NCBI RefSeq assembly: GCF_009827655.1
Contig: NZ_WTYV01000001.1
Coordinates: 908,354-972,353, forward strand
DNA from: Alteraurantiacibacter buctensis
Lineage (GTDB): Bacteria; Pseudomonadota; Alphaproteobacteria; Sphingomonadales; Sphingomonadaceae
Reading direction: 5' to 3'
DNA length: 64,000 nucleotides
Below the pieces are notes generated by a model. The model saw only the letters and a program-made list of their open reading frames with translations, searched no databases and had not been told where the DNA came from. Positions 18,101 through 27,595 of the stretch are shown here, in pieces (position 1 is the stretch's first letter; every line of letters begins with the position of its first letter). The translations under genes were made by a program, and so were the position numbers.

Positions 18101-19396
18101 CTAGCCCTCGCCTGACAAGCTGTCATATGGGGCAGGCAGACGCCCAAGGATCGACCAAAGGTCGCTCATTGCGTCCTCAGGGCCAGCCTTCAGGTTGGTC
18201 AAATGCAACACGTCTCCGCTGCTTTCGGCCTTCCTGACATACAGAATTGCATCAACGTTTTCCCTCTTCGCCTTCTCCGCAAGCTTTTTGCCCTGCCCGC
18301 GATAGTAAGTCCAAACATAGAACTTTCCATTCGCAGTGGATCGCAAGCACGATGCAATGCGGTCAGCTTCCTCACGCATTTCAGGATGATCGGGAACTAT
18401 AGCGAATACCGGCGTCGGATCGAACTCAACGTCCTCTCCCCCCACCAGCATCGCCAGCCGCTCGATGCCCGCAGCCCAGCCCACCGCCGGAGTGGCAGAC
18501 CCACCCAGCGATTCCATCAGCCCGTCATAGCGCCCGCCGCCCAGCACGGTGCCTTGTGCGCCCAGCCGGTCGGTGACGAATTCGAACGCGGTGTGGCGGT
18601 AATAGTCGAGGCCGCGCACAAGGGCGGGGTTGCGGGTCCAGGCCACCCCCGCGGCGTCCAGACCGCTGGTCACGGCGGCGAAGAAATCCTGCGCCTCGCT
18701 GCTCAGGAACTGGTCGATCTGCGGCGCATCGCCCACGAAGGCCTTGTCGCGCGGGTCCTTGCTGTCGAGGATGCGCAGGGGGTTCTTCTCCAGCCGCTCC
18801 TGCGAATCTTCGGAAAGCTGATCCCGCACCCCGGCAAAATGCTCGATCAACGCTGTCCGCCACGCCTCGCGGCTGTCGCCATCGCCCAGGGTGTTGAGGT
18901 TGAGCACCACGCCATCGGCAATGCCCAGTTCCTTCAGCAACTGGTCGGCCATGGCCAGCAGCTCCACATCGGCCTGCGGTTCGGCCGCGCCGATCACTTC
19001 GGCGTCGAGCTGGTGGAACTGGCGATAGCGGCCCTTCTGCGGGCGCTCGTAGCGGAACAGCGGGCCGTGGGTGGCCACCTTCAGCGGGGCATACTGCTGC
19101 CAGCCATCGGTGAGGTAGGCCCGGGCGATGCCGGCGGTGAATTCGGGCCGCAGCGTCAGGCTTTCGCCGCCGCGATCATCGAACGAATACATTTCCTTCG
19201 ACACGACATCAGTCGTCTCGCCCAGACTGCGGGCGAACACCTCGGTCTTCTCGAACACCGGCATTTCCACGCGGCGGAAGCGGTAGAGCTTGCGCACCCG
19301 CTCGAAGGTCTCGACCACGTGGGCGAAGGCCTCGGCCTCGGCGCCGAAAATGTCCTGGGTGCCACGGATGGCTTGCGGGGTCTGGGGTTTGGCCAT
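18101..19396 (-). CDS. hisS: Histidyl-tRNA synthetase
   Basis: Class II aminoacyl-tRNA synthetase charging tRNA-His. 431 residues from ATG 19396, chosen because the conserved [18 protein letters not shown] starts there; an earlier in-frame ATG adds an unlikely dozen residues. Class II motif 1 follows GTQDI, motif 2 is [36 protein letters not shown] around 110-140, and the histidine-binding [13 protein letters not shown] loop with [14 protein letters not shown] is present. The C-terminal anticodon domain is less conserved than usual. Confidence 0.93.
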   Translation of the reverse strand: MAKPQTPQAIRGTQDIFGAEAEAFAHVVETFERVRKLYRFRRVEMPVFEKTEVFARSLGETTDVVSKEMYSFDDRGGESLTLRPEFTAGIARAYLTDGWQQYAPLKVATHGPLFRYERPQKGRYRQFHQLDAEVIGAAEPQADVELLAMADQLLKELGIADGVVLNLNTLGDGDSREAWRTALIEHFAGVRDQLSEDSQERLEKNPLRILDSKDPRDKAFVGDAPQIDQFLSSEAQDFFAAVTSGLDAAGVAWTRNPALVRGLDYYRHTAFEFVTDRLGAQGTVLGGGRYDGLMESLGGSATPAVGWAAGIERLAMLVGGEDVEFDPTPVFAIVPDHPEMREEADRIASCLRSTANGKFYVWTYYRGQGKKLAEKAKRENVDAILYVRKAESSGDVLHLTNLKAGPEDAMSDLWSILGRLPAPYDSLSGEG

Positions 19397-19514
19397 GTCG
19401 CGCCCTCTAGTGGCTTTTGCGCCCCTCGCCAATTCCCTGCTGTTTGACCCCCGTCAACGCGCGCCCGCCTGCCAGCGGTCATTTGCCACAGTCAAACAAG
19501 TGGAGAGACGACTC

Positions 19515-20987
19515 ATGGCCCATTTCCCCAACACCCCCGGCCAGACCGGCGTGCTGCGCCCGCTGCGGCTGGAAGGCGATATCCTTGACCTGGAGGTGGA
19601 GGGCGAGATCCCCAGCCAGCTCAACGGCACCTTCCACCGCGTCCACCCCGATGCGCAGTTCCCGCCCAAGTTCGAGAACGACCAGTTCTTCAACGGCGAT
19701 GGCATGGTCAGCATGTTCCGCTTCCACGATGGCAAGGTGGATTTCCGCCAGCGCTATGCCCAGACCGACAAGTGGAAGGTGGAGCGCGCCGCGGGCAAGA
19801 GCCTGTTCGGCGCCTATCGCAACCCGCTGACCGATGACGAAAGCGTGCAGGGCATGATCCGCGGCACGGCCAACACCAACGTGATGGTCCACGCCGGCAA
19901 GCTCTATGCGATGAAGGAAGACAGCCCCTGCCTGATCATGGACCCGCTGACGCTGGAAACCGAGGGCTACACCGATTTCGGCGGGAAGATCAAAAACCAG
20001 ACCTTCAACGCCCACGCCAAGATCGACCCGGTCACCGGCAACATGTGCAACTTCGGCTATGCGGCAACAGGCCTGTTCACCACCGATTGCAGCTATTTCG
20101 AGATCGATCCCGCCGGCAACGTGCTGTTCGAGACGTTCTTCGAGGTGCCGTACTACTGCATGATGCACGACTTCGGGGTGACGCAGGACTACTTCGTGCT
20201 GCACATCGTGCCGTGCACCGGCAACTGGGAACGGCTGCGCGCGGGCAAGCCGCACTTCGGCTTCGACAAGACCTTGCCGGTGTGGCTGGGCGTGCTGCCG
20301 CGCGGGTCCGGCGTGACCGGCAAGGACATGCGCTGGTTCAAGGCGCCCAAGACGATCTTCGCCAGCCACGTGATGAACGCCTTCCAGGATGGCACGAAGA
20401 TCCACTTCGACGTGCCCCAGGCGGAAGGCAACAGCTTCCCCTTCTTCCCCGACATCCACGATGACAGCTTCGATCCGGTGGCGGCGCTGCCCTATCTGCA
20501 CCGCTGGACGGTGGACATGGGATCGAACAGCGAGGAGTTCTCCTCGGTCACCAGGCTGACCACCTGGATCGACGAGTTCCCCCGGCTGGACGAGCGCTAT
20601 GTCGGCCAGGCCTATCGCCACGGCTGGGGCCTGGTGATGGACCCGGAAATGCCGATGGACTTCCTGCGCGGGCGCGCATCGGGCTTCAAGATGAACAAGA
20701 TCGGCCACTGGGACCACGCCACCGGCAAGGAAGACTGCTGGTGGGCCGGCCCCGAATCGATCGTGCAGGAACCGTGCTTCGTGCCCCGCCACAAGGACAG
20801 CGCGGAAGGCGATGGCTATATCATCGCCCTCGTCGACAACCTGATCACCAACTATTCCGACCTGGTGGTGCTGGATGCCCTGCGCCTGGCAGATGGGCCG
20901 ATCGCGCGGGCCAAGCTGCCGATCCGCCTGCGCAGCGGCCTGCACGGCAACTGGGCGGATGCCAGCAAGCTGCCGCTGGCAGCATGA
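19515..20987 (+). CDS. Lignostilbene-type carotenoid cleavage dioxygenase
   Basis: Non-haem iron dioxygenase of the carotenoid cleavage family, 490 residues. The four iron-ligand histidines are His167 (FNAHAKID), His218 (MMHDFG), His285 (FASHVMN) and His477 (GLHGNWAD). Tyr101, Lys134 and Glu135 ([13 protein letters not shown]) match the residues that hold the phenolic 4-hydroxyl in the characterised Novosphingobium stilbene cleaver NOV1. Cleavage of lignostilbene or related hydroxystilbenes to two aldehydes is therefore more likely than carotenoid cleavage. Start ATG 19515 has GGAGAG 8-13 bases upstream. The gene faces a luciferase-like monooxygenase across a shared terminator. Confidence 0.88.
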   Translation: MAHFPNTPGQTGVLRPLRLEGDILDLEVEGEIPSQLNGTFHRVHPDAQFPPKFENDQFFNGDGMVSMFRFHDGKVDFRQRYAQTDKWKVERAAGKSLFGAYRNPLTDDESVQGMIRGTANTNVMVHAGKLYAMKEDSPCLIMDPLTLETEGYTDFGGKIKNQTFNAHAKIDPVTGNMCNFGYAATGLFTTDCSYFEIDPAGNVLFETFFEVPYYCMMHDFGVTQDYFVLHIVPCTGNWERLRAGKPHFGFDKTLPVWLGVLPRGSGVTGKDMRWFKAPKTIFASHVMNAFQDGTKIHFDVPQAEGNSFPFFPDIHDDSFDPVAALPYLHRWTVDMGSNSEEFSSVTRLTTWIDEFPRLDERYVGQAYRHGWGLVMDPEMPMDFLRGRASGFKMNKIGHWDHATGKEDCWWAGPESIVQEPCFVPRHKDSAEGDGYIIALVDNLITNYSDLVVLDALRLADGPIARAKLPIRLRSGLHGNWADASKLPLAA

Positions 20988-21034
20988 CCGGATAAGCCCC
21001 TCGGGTCGCATCCAAGGGTGTATGGGGGACAAAG

Positions 21035-21072
21035 GAAAGGCCCGGCCGGCGGGGACGCCAGCCGGGCCTTTC
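21035..21072. terminator. Bidirectional terminator between dioxygenase and monooxygenase genes
   Basis: Perfect 12-base stem GAAAGGCCCGGC (21035-21046) with GCCGGGCCTTTC (21061-21072) and a 14-base loop. It lies between convergent genes, so it can serve both strands. Confidence 0.8.
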
Positions 21073-21119
21073 TGCTGCAGCCAGGGGCGCTCTCTCCCTC
21101 GCCCCGGCGCAAGCGATCC

Positions 21120-22229
21120 CTATTCGGCGGCCTCCAGGAAGCGTTCGTCGATGCTTTCCTCGGCCTCCCAGCTCTTCAGCTCGGGCAGGACCTTGGCGGC
21201 GAACAGTTCCATGTTGGCGCGCGCCTCGTCCTGCGGCATCCCGCCGTAGTAGACGTGCGGGAAGAAGCCCTGCGGTTTGAACTGCTCCTTCAGCTCCCAC
21301 ATCCGCTCAAGGATCATCTGCGGGGTGCCGGTTACCGCGCCCTTGGCAAAGTTCTCGACATAGGGCTCGATCTGGTCGGGGCTGAGGACCATGTTTTCGT
21401 ACTGCTCGTAGCCCTTGATGTGCGGGAACTTGCCGGGCGTATCCAGGTGATAGTTGCGGATCGCCGCGCGCATGGTGTTGCCCAGGTACTTCTCGCCCTG
21501 CTCCTGCGCGAAATCGGCGCTTTCGTGGACGTAGTAGTTGCCGCCCAGCAGCGGCGGGGGCGGCGTGGTGCCGGGGCCGTTCACCTCGGCCCAGACCTCG
21601 GCATATTTGTCGGGCTTCGCGTCGGCCCCGCGCTGGGGCAGCATCAGGATCATGTTGCCGCAGCCGTGGCGGGCGGCGGTGTACATCGAGGAGCCCGACA
21701 GGCTGCCGCAGAACTTGCGGCCTTCAAAGCTCTTGACCGGGCCGGGGCGCAGGGTCTGGCGCGGGATCGTGCCGAAAGCGCCCTCGCCCTCGATCACGCC
21801 GGTTTCCAGCGCGGGCAGGACCACGTCGAGGATATCGTTATAGAGCGCGCGGCTCTGGTTCATGTCGATCCCCAGGCCGGCAAATTCGTGCTGCGCCAGC
21901 CCGCCGCCGAAGCCCAGGATGGCCCGCCCGTTCGACAGGATATCGAGGTTGATGATCTTCTCGGCCAGCCGCGCCGGGTTGTGCCACGGCACGATGATGC
22001 ACTGGGTGCCCAGCTTTACCCGCCTTGTGCGACCGGCAATGTAGGTCAGCAGTTGCAGCGGGTCGTTCGACATCGAGTAGTCGGAAAAATGGTGTTCCGT
22101 GATCCACACCGAATCGAAGCCCAACTCCTCGGCATAGATCAGGTTTTCCACTTCCTCGCGCACGAAGCGGGCATCGTTGTAGGCAGTGCCGCGCTGGTGG
22201 GCGAAGCCGCTCGCAAGACCGGTGTGCAT
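21120..22229 (-). CDS. Luciferase-like flavin-dependent monooxygenase
   Basis: TIM-barrel flavoprotein of the bacterial luciferase superfamily, 369 residues. Characteristic stretches are GFDSVWITEHHFSDYSMSND (strand and active-site histidines near 38-58), TRRVKLGTQCIIVPWHNPARLAEKI and GRAILGFGGGLAQHEFAGLG. The C-terminal half has a long insertion rich in Gly/Pro. These enzymes use reduced FMN supplied by a reductase; the substrate is unknown and no reductase gene is adjacent. It starts just before ppa, divergently. Confidence 0.85.
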   Translation of the reverse strand: MHTGLASGFAHQRGTAYNDARFVREEVENLIYAEELGFDSVWITEHHFSDYSMSNDPLQLLTYIAGRTRRVKLGTQCIIVPWHNPARLAEKIINLDILSNGRAILGFGGGLAQHEFAGLGIDMNQSRALYNDILDVVLPALETGVIEGEGAFGTIPRQTLRPGPVKSFEGRKFCGSLSGSSMYTAARHGCGNMILMLPQRGADAKPDKYAEVWAEVNGPGTTPPPPLLGGNYYVHESADFAQEQGEKYLGNTMRAAIRNYHLDTPGKFPHIKGYEQYENMVLSPDQIEPYVENFAKGAVTGTPQMILERMWELKEQFKPQGFFPHVYYGGMPQDEARANMELFAAKVLPELKSWEAEESIDERFLEAAE

Positions 22230-22430
22230 GGGCCAGCTCTCCTCTCTCCCGAACCATTGCAGGCGGAGCCGTTGGCCCGACTCCCGTCACCGCAATGATC
22301 ACGGGCGTTACAATGGCGGCAAATTTACCCGCTGGCAATTGACCTGTGGCATTGCCCGCATGGCTGGGCTAACGCACGCCCGGTTTTGGGAGGGGATGCC
22401 GCAAACACCTGCAAACAGGGACCGACATCC

Positions 22431-22970
22431 ATGCGTATCGAGTTTATTCCTGCGGGCGACAATCCGCCCGACAGCCTCAATGTGATCATCGAGGTGCCGA
22501 CCGGCGGGGAACCGGTGAAGTACGAGTTCGACAAGGAAAGCGGCGCCCTGTTCGTGGACCGCATCCTGCACACGCCGATGCGCTATCCGGCGAACTATGG
22601 CTTCGTGCCGCACACCCTGTCGCCCGATGGCGACCCGCTGGATGCGCTGGTGATCGCGCGCAGCCCGTTCATCCCCGGCTGCGTGGTCCGCGCCCGCCCC
22701 ATCGGCGTGCTCAACCTGGAAGACGAGCATGGCGGTGACGAGAAGCTGATCTGCGTGCCGGTCGATTCGACCTTCCCGTACTATTCGGACGTGGGCGAGC
22801 GGCAGGACCTGCCCAGCATCGTGCTGCAGCAGATCGAGCACTTCTTCACCCATTACAAGGACCTGGAAGCCGAAAAGTGGGTCCGCGTGGGCGCCTGGGG
22901 CGATGCCGCCGAGGCGCGCCGGGTGACGGTCGAGGCGATCGAGCGCTACCACGCCGCCAAGAAGGACTGA
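22431..22970 (+). CDS. ppa: Inorganic pyrophosphatase
   Basis: Soluble family I enzyme hydrolysing pyrophosphate to phosphate, pulling biosynthetic reactions forward. 179 residues. Active-site residues are seen in KYEFDKESGALFVDR, YPANYGFVPHT and the signature DGDPLDALVI (metal-binding aspartates). ATG 22431 is the start, since MRIEFIPAGDNPPD matches the family N-terminus; a longer frame upstream is not conserved. Confidence 0.95.
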   Translation: MRIEFIPAGDNPPDSLNVIIEVPTGGEPVKYEFDKESGALFVDRILHTPMRYPANYGFVPHTLSPDGDPLDALVIARSPFIPGCVVRARPIGVLNLEDEHGGDEKLICVPVDSTFPYYSDVGERQDLPSIVLQQIEHFFTHYKDLEAEKWVRVGAWGDAAEARRVTVEAIERYHAAKKD

Positions 22971-22982
22971 GGGGCAGATAAG

Positions 22983-23019
22983 CGAACGGCCCCGCAACCC
23001 CCCGTTGCGGGACCGTTCG
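22983..23019. terminator. Stem-loop terminator after ppa
   Basis: Long stem: CGAACGG plus CCCGCAAC pairing with GTTGCGGG plus CCGTTCG, interrupted by one C/A mismatch, with a five-C loop. It sits between convergent ppa and the membrane-protein gene at 23078. No T tract, so it may end transcription with Rho or protect the 3' end. Confidence 0.6.
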
Positions 23020-23077
23020 TCCCCCCAAAATCATGTGGCCAAAACCGTTTGGCCGAAACCGTATGGCCGGTGATGCT

Positions 23078-23467
23078 TCAGGCCAGCGTACGCTCCACCA
23101 GCAGGAAGAATCCGGTCATCGCCAGCGGCAGGCCCAGCGCGGCGGACCAGATCAGCGACCGGTCGCGGGCGAAAGCCCCGGCCAGCGCGGGATCGGCAGC
23201 CTGGGCATCACCCAGCTCGCTCCAGCGCGATTCCAGCAGCCGCCAGGCGGGGATCACCGCCAGCACCAGCAGCACCAGCGCGAAATAGGGCAGCAACGAG
23301 GCGCTGGCCCCGCCGCCCTTCAGCACGAAGGCGTTCGCGACGATCTGGATGGTGGTATAGACCAGCAGCGACCAGGCAACGTGGTTGCTCATGCGCTTGC
23401 GCCAGTCCAGCGCGGCAGCCTGCTGCGGAATGCGCTGTGTAACGGTGCGATCGAGGGCCTTCTCCAT
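23078..23467 (-). CDS. Hypothetical inner-membrane protein
   Basis: 129 residues with three predicted membrane segments (about 32-52, 56-78 and 108-126), a basic/amphipathic start (MEKALDRTVTQRIPQQ) and a polar stretch between the second and third segment. No recognised family. ATG 23467 is chosen over an upstream TTG because AAGGGGGAG precedes it. It ends convergently with ppa. Function unknown. Confidence 0.6.
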   Translation of the reverse strand: MEKALDRTVTQRIPQQAAALDWRKRMSNHVAWSLLVYTTIQIVANAFVLKGGGASASLLPYFALVLLVLAVIPAWRLLESRWSELGDAQAADPALAGAFARDRSLIWSAALGLPLAMTGFFLLVERTLA

Positions 23468-23658
23468 GGCGCCCAACTCCCCCTTCAACCTTATCGGCCT
23501 TTGCGGCTCTGATACAGGTTATTACACTTCCGCGACATCCCTGCAAGAGTGGTAACTATGTGTTCAGCCGCCCGGCGCAAGACCGTGCCGCAATGGGCCA
23601 TGCAGGAAGCCTGCCAATTTCCCTTCAATGCCGCGCCAGAGATGCTAGAGCCACGTGA

Positions 23659-24438
23659 ATGAGCAGTGTTGACGCCAATCCGGCACCCGTGAACGCCAGC
23701 CCCGCCCTGCCCCCGCAAGGCGGCCTGGAGGTGATCTCCATCGCCAAGAGCTATGACAAGCGGGCGGTGCTGACCGATATCTCGTTGACCGTGGCCAAGG
23801 GGGAGGTGCTGGGCCTGCTGGGCCCCAACGGCGCGGGCAAGACCACCTGCTTCTATTCGATCATGGGCCTGGTGCGCCCCGATTCGGGCCGCATCCTGAT
23901 GGACGGCGTGGATGTCACCAAGCTCCCGATGTATCGCCGCGCCATCCTGGGCCTGGGCTACCTGCCGCAGGAAACCAGCATCTTCCGCGGCATGACGGTG
24001 GAGCAGAACATCAACTGCGTGCTCGAAATGGTCGAGCCCGATGCCAAGGTCCGCGCCGAGGAGCTGGAGCGGCTGCTGGAGGAATTCCACATCACCCGCC
24101 TGCGTGACAGCCCGGCCATGGCCCTGTCCGGCGGTGAACGCCGCCGCTGCGAGATCGCCCGCGCCCTGGCGGCCAAACCCAGCATCATGCTGCTGGACGA
24201 GCCCTTCGCGGGCATCGACCCGCTGTCCATCAGCGACATCCGCGACCTGGTGAAGGACCTGAAGCGGCGCGGCATCGGCGTGCTGATCACCGACCACAAC
24301 GTGCGCGAGACGCTCGACATCGTGGACCGCGCCTGCATCATCTATGGCGGGCAGGTGCTGTTCGCCGGCTCCCCGCAGGAACTGGTGGCCGACGAGACAG
24401 TGCGCCGCCTCTACCTGGGCGAAAGCTTCACGCTCTGA
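23659..24438 (+). CDS. lptB: LPS export ABC transporter ATP-binding protein
   Basis: ATPase of the LptBFGC complex that pushes lipopolysaccharide (or glycosphingolipid in LPS-lacking sphingomonads) from the inner membrane toward the outer membrane. 259 residues. Walker A GPNGAGKT, signature LSGGERRR and Walker B IMLLDEPFAGIDP, with the H-loop in ITDHNVRETL; the LptB-typical YLPQETSIFRGMTVEQN is present. A 25-residue Pro/Ala-rich N-terminal extension precedes the domain. lptC and lptA, usually just upstream, are not in the window; rpoN follows 26 bases later as usual. Confidence 0.93.
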   Translation: MSSVDANPAPVNASPALPPQGGLEVISIAKSYDKRAVLTDISLTVAKGEVLGLLGPNGAGKTTCFYSIMGLVRPDSGRILMDGVDVTKLPMYRRAILGLGYLPQETSIFRGMTVEQNINCVLEMVEPDAKVRAEELERLLEEFHITRLRDSPAMALSGGERRRCEIARALAAKPSIMLLDEPFAGIDPLSISDIRDLVKDLKRRGIGVLITDHNVRETLDIVDRACIIYGGQVLFAGSPQELVADETVRRLYLGESFTL

Positions 24439-24464
24439 TGCAGGGCGCGGAGGGGATCTAGGCG

Positions 24465-25919
24465 ATGGCACTGGGACCCAGGCTCGACCTGCGGCAGAGC
24501 CAGTCGCTGGTGATGACGCCGCAGTTGCAGCAGGCGATCAAGCTGCTGGCGCTGTCGAACCTGGAGATCGAGACCTTCATCGGCGAGGCGCTGGAGAGCA
24601 ATCCGCTGCTCGACGCGGGCGAGATGCAGGTGGTGGAAGCGCCGCCGGAGGCCCCAGAACCCGCCACGGCCGACGAGCTGATGCTGGCCGGTGCCGGCGA
24701 GGCCGATGCCCCGCTGGATATCGATCCCGACGCGCTCGACCGCGATCGCGACACGGGTGACTGGGCAGCGGCAGGCGGCATGGCGGGCGGCGAAGAAGGC
24801 CCCGGCATCGACGAGCACGGCGACGGCGAGGCCGACCTTGCCAGCCACCTCGAAGCCCAGATCGGCCCCGCCGCGCCGGACGCACGCACCGCCTTCATCG
24901 CCCGCCACATCGTGGGGCTGCTGGACGAGGCGGGGTACCTCCCCGTCCACCTGCGCGATGTATGCGCCGATCTCGGCATCGCCATGGCCGAGGCCGAAGC
25001 CGCCCTCGCCCTGGTGCAGAGCCTCGACCCCACCGGCGTGGGCGCGCGCACCCTGGGCGAATGCCTGGCGCTGCAGGCGAAGGAGGCGGACCGCTATGAC
25101 CCCTGCATGCAGGTGCTGATCGCCAACCTGGACCTGCTGGCCAAGGGCAGTTTCGCGCAGCTCAAGCGCATCTGCGACGTGGACGACGAGGACTTTGCCG
25201 ACATGCTGGCCGAGCTGCGCGGCTATGACCCCAAACCGGGCCTGCAATTCGCGCGCAGCGAGCGGACGGCGGTAACCCCCGACCTGCTGGTGACGGCGGC
25301 CCGCGGTGGCGGCTGGGACATCCAGATCAACCAGGCCACCCTGCCCCGACTCGTCATCAACCGCGACTACTATGTGGAACTGCGCGGCGGCTGCACCGAC
25401 AAGGCCAGCAAGGCATGGCTGAGCGAGAAGCTGGCCGATGCCAACTGGCTGATCAAGGCGCTGGACCAGCGGCAGAAAACCATCCTGAAAGTGGCCGCCG
25501 AGATCGTGAAGCAGCAGGACGGCTTCTTCAGGAAGGGCGTGTCCGAGCTCAGGCCGATGACGCTGAACAAGGTGGCCGAGGCGATCGAGATGCACGAAAG
25601 CACGGTCAGCCGCGTGACCTCCAACAAGTACCTCCACTGTGATCGCGGCACGTTCGAGCTGAAGTACTTCTTCACCAGCGGCGTGGGTGCCGGGGCCGAC
25701 GGCGAAGGCGGCGCCTCGTCCGAAGCGGTGAAGGCGCGGATCAAGGCGCTGATCGATGCCGAGAAGGCCGATGCCATCCTGTCCGACGATACGCTGGTGG
25801 ACATGCTGAAGGCAGAAGGCTTCGACCTGGCCCGCCGCACCGTGGCGAAATACCGCGAGGCGATCGGGCTGGGGTCCAGCGTGCAGCGCAGGAGGCAGAA
25901 GAAGCTGGCGGGGGTGTAA
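24465..25919 (+). CDS. rpoN: RNA polymerase sigma-54 factor
   Basis: Alternative sigma factor directing polymerase to -24/-12 promoters activated by enhancer-binding ATPases. 484 residues. Gln/Leu-rich region I (DLRQSQSLVMTPQLQQAIKL), an acidic region II (about 60-130), core-binding region and the C-terminal RpoN box ARRTVAKYREAIGL near 460. It starts 26 bases after lptB, so the two are likely co-transcribed, the common proteobacterial order. No sigma-54 activator gene is seen nearby. Confidence 0.95.
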   Translation: MALGPRLDLRQSQSLVMTPQLQQAIKLLALSNLEIETFIGEALESNPLLDAGEMQVVEAPPEAPEPATADELMLAGAGEADAPLDIDPDALDRDRDTGDWAAAGGMAGGEEGPGIDEHGDGEADLASHLEAQIGPAAPDARTAFIARHIVGLLDEAGYLPVHLRDVCADLGIAMAEAEAALALVQSLDPTGVGARTLGECLALQAKEADRYDPCMQVLIANLDLLAKGSFAQLKRICDVDDEDFADMLAELRGYDPKPGLQFARSERTAVTPDLLVTAARGGGWDIQINQATLPRLVINRDYYVELRGGCTDKASKAWLSEKLADANWLIKALDQRQKTILKVAAEIVKQQDGFFRKGVSELRPMTLNKVAEAIEMHESTVSRVTSNKYLHCDRGTFELKYFFTSGVGAGADGEGGASSEAVKARIKALIDAEKADAILSDDTLVDMLKAEGFDLARRTVAKYREAIGLGSSVQRRRQKKLAGV

Positions 25920-26058
25920 GCCTGCCCGGAAGCGCAGCCAGATCGCGAGCGCAGCGAGGGCAAGGCCAAACGGCCGCCCGCAGGTGCCGCGAAACGCAGG
26001 GGAGCGCACAGCACCGAGCCCCGTTCGTCCGGATGGGCGAGCGAAGGAAAAACACTGT

Positions 26059-26137
26059 GACTCGAAAGACTCACCCAGAAAGTTAAGACGGCCTAAACCT
26101 GTTATTAACCTTTTTTGGTGAGAAGTTGCGTGGTTAA
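26059..26137 (+). promoter_or_regulatory. ctrA regulatory region: two GANTC sites and chained CtrA-like boxes
   Basis: GACTC occurs at 26059-26063 and 26068-26072, matching the CcrM methylation target GANTC. TTAA (26083-26086), TAAA (26094-26097) and TTAA (26105-26108) are each separated by exactly seven bases, giving two overlapping versions of the CtrA box TTAA-N7-TTAA with one mismatch. A further TTAA lies at 26134-26137. In Caulobacter, ctrA is known to be controlled by CcrM methylation and its own product. The rest of 25920-26199 shows no gene. Confidence 0.7.
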
Positions 26138-26199
26138 TTCCGAGCAACCTCCCGCAAAGGGGAGGGTGACCGCTTACGGGACATCAAGGGGACCGCACA

Positions 26200-26895
26200 A
26201 TGCGCGTGCTGCTGATCGAAGACGAACCGACGACCGCCAAGGCGATCGAACTGATGCTGACCACCGAAGGCTTCAACGTCTATTCGACGGACCTGGGCGA
26301 GGAAGGCCTCGATCTGGGCAAGCTGTATGATTACGACATCATCCTGCTGGACCTGAACCTGCCTGACATGCACGGCTATGACGTGCTGAAGAAGCTGCGC
26401 GTGGCCAAGGTGCAGACCCCGGTGCTGATCCTGTCCGGCATCTCGGAAATGGACAGCAAGATCCGTTCGTTCGGCTTCGGCGCCGATGATTATGTCACCA
26501 AGCCCTTCCATCGTGACGAACTAGTGGCCCGCATCCATGCCGTGGTGCGTCGGTCCAAGGGCCACAGCCAGTCGGTCATCCGCACCGGCAAGCTGGCGGT
26601 GAACCTGGATGCCAAGACCGTGGAAGTCGATGGTGCCCGCGTCCACCTGACCGGCAAGGAATATGCGATGCTGGAGCTGCTTTCGCTCCGCAAGGGCACC
26701 ACACTGACCAAGGAAATGTTCCTCAACCACCTGTATGGCGGGATGGACGAGCCGGAACTGAAGATCATCGACGTGTTCATCTGCAAGCTGCGCAAGAAGC
26801 TGTCGAGCGCCTGCGGCGGCGAGAACTACATCGAAACCGTGTGGGGCCGCGGCTATGTGCTGCGCGACGATGCCTCCGAAGCGGAAGCCGCGTAA
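26200..26895 (+). CDS. ctrA: Cell-cycle master response regulator CtrA
   Basis: OmpR-type response regulator of 231 residues controlling cell-cycle, motility and, in many alphaproteobacteria, GTA genes. The receiver has phospho-acceptor Asp51 ([17 protein letters not shown]), the DNA-binding domain has [20 protein letters not shown] and the tail [11 protein letters not shown], all close to the Caulobacter protein. The position of Asp51 is the same as in Caulobacter. ATG has the spacing of a normal start after AAGGGGACC. The upstream region carries GANTC and CtrA-like motifs, suggesting feedback control. Confidence 0.96.
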   Translation: MRVLLIEDEPTTAKAIELMLTTEGFNVYSTDLGEEGLDLGKLYDYDIILLDLNLPDMHGYDVLKKLRVAKVQTPVLILSGISEMDSKIRSFGFGADDYVTKPFHRDELVARIHAVVRRSKGHSQSVIRTGKLAVNLDAKTVEVDGARVHLTGKEYAMLELLSLRKGTTLTKEMFLNHLYGGMDEPELKIIDVFICKLRKKLSSACGGENYIETVWGRGYVLRDDASEAEAA

Positions 26896-26924
26896 CAGTT
26901 TTCCCACCCCTTCAAGGGAACAGG

Positions 26925-26955
26925 ACGGCCCGCCCCCTTCGTGGAGGCGGGCCGT
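26925..26955. terminator. Terminator after ctrA
   Basis: Stem ACGGCCCGCC (26925-26934) with GGCGGGCCGT (26946-26955), loop of 11 bases, ending TTCC. It sits between convergent ctrA and the PA2169-type gene. Confidence 0.65.
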
Positions 26956-26966
26956 TCCGCATCGGG

Positions 26967-27404
26967 TCAGCCGAACTGGCGCTCCAGCGCATCAGCCAGG
27001 CGCTCGCCTTCGCGCACTTCGGCCAGGGCCGCGTTGATCACCGTGCGGCACTGCGGATCGAGGTTGTCCATCGCCAGGGCGGCCTCCAGCTTTTCGGCCA
27101 GGTAGTCCTCGCCTTCCTCCACCCGGTTGATGGCCGCCTTGTCGCCGCTTTCGAACATGTCGGTGATCGACAGCCACATGCGGTGCAGCGCGCCGGTGGC
27201 GGTGCCTTCGGTCACCAGCGAACCGCCGTGGCGGACCAGTTCCTGGTTCAGCCTGTCGAGCGTCTCCTGCCGGCGCGCGGCGCGTTGCAGCAGGATTTCC
27301 TTCAGGCCCGGCGTATCGGCCTTCTCCGCCGCCTTGCGATAGCCTTCCACCGAATCGTAAGTGGTATCGATCAGGGTTTCGAGCGTGGTGGTGTCGAACT
27401 TCAT
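26967..27404 (-). CDS. PA2169-family four-helix-bundle protein (DUF2383)
   Basis: 145-residue, highly helical acidic protein resembling the ferritin-like PA2169/DUF2383 group: start MKFDTTTLETLIDTTYDSVE, then DTPGLKEILLQRAARRQETLDRL and GEDYLAEKLEAAL. Family function is not established; members are often stress-linked. ATG 27404 is chosen since GAGGAG precedes it by about nine bases; the frame extends 16 codons further without support. It converges on ctrA. Confidence 0.75.
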   Translation of the reverse strand: MKFDTTTLETLIDTTYDSVEGYRKAAEKADTPGLKEILLQRAARRQETLDRLNQELVRHGGSLVTEGTATGALHRMWLSITDMFESGDKAAINRVEEGEDYLAEKLEAALAMDNLDPQCRTVINAALAEVREGERLADALERQFG

Positions 27405-27595
27405 CGGTCTGCTGCTCCTCTGCTGGCGTGGCGGGTTGCCGGCATCGGGCACCCCGCTTCACCCTGTGCCAATGGCAGGCGGCCTGCGCTGTTCCCCGCA
27501 ATGCGACGAGCCGTGGAGGCGCACGGCAGGGCGCGCGGCCCGCGCGACAGGACGCGGAATTGACGCGAAGGCCCCGCTTGCCTAGCGGGCGCACC

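Noticed and set aside
23489..23658. lptA remnant upstream of lptB
   Set aside because: The open frame there gives no LptA-like strand pattern, so it is treated as plain intergenic DNA.
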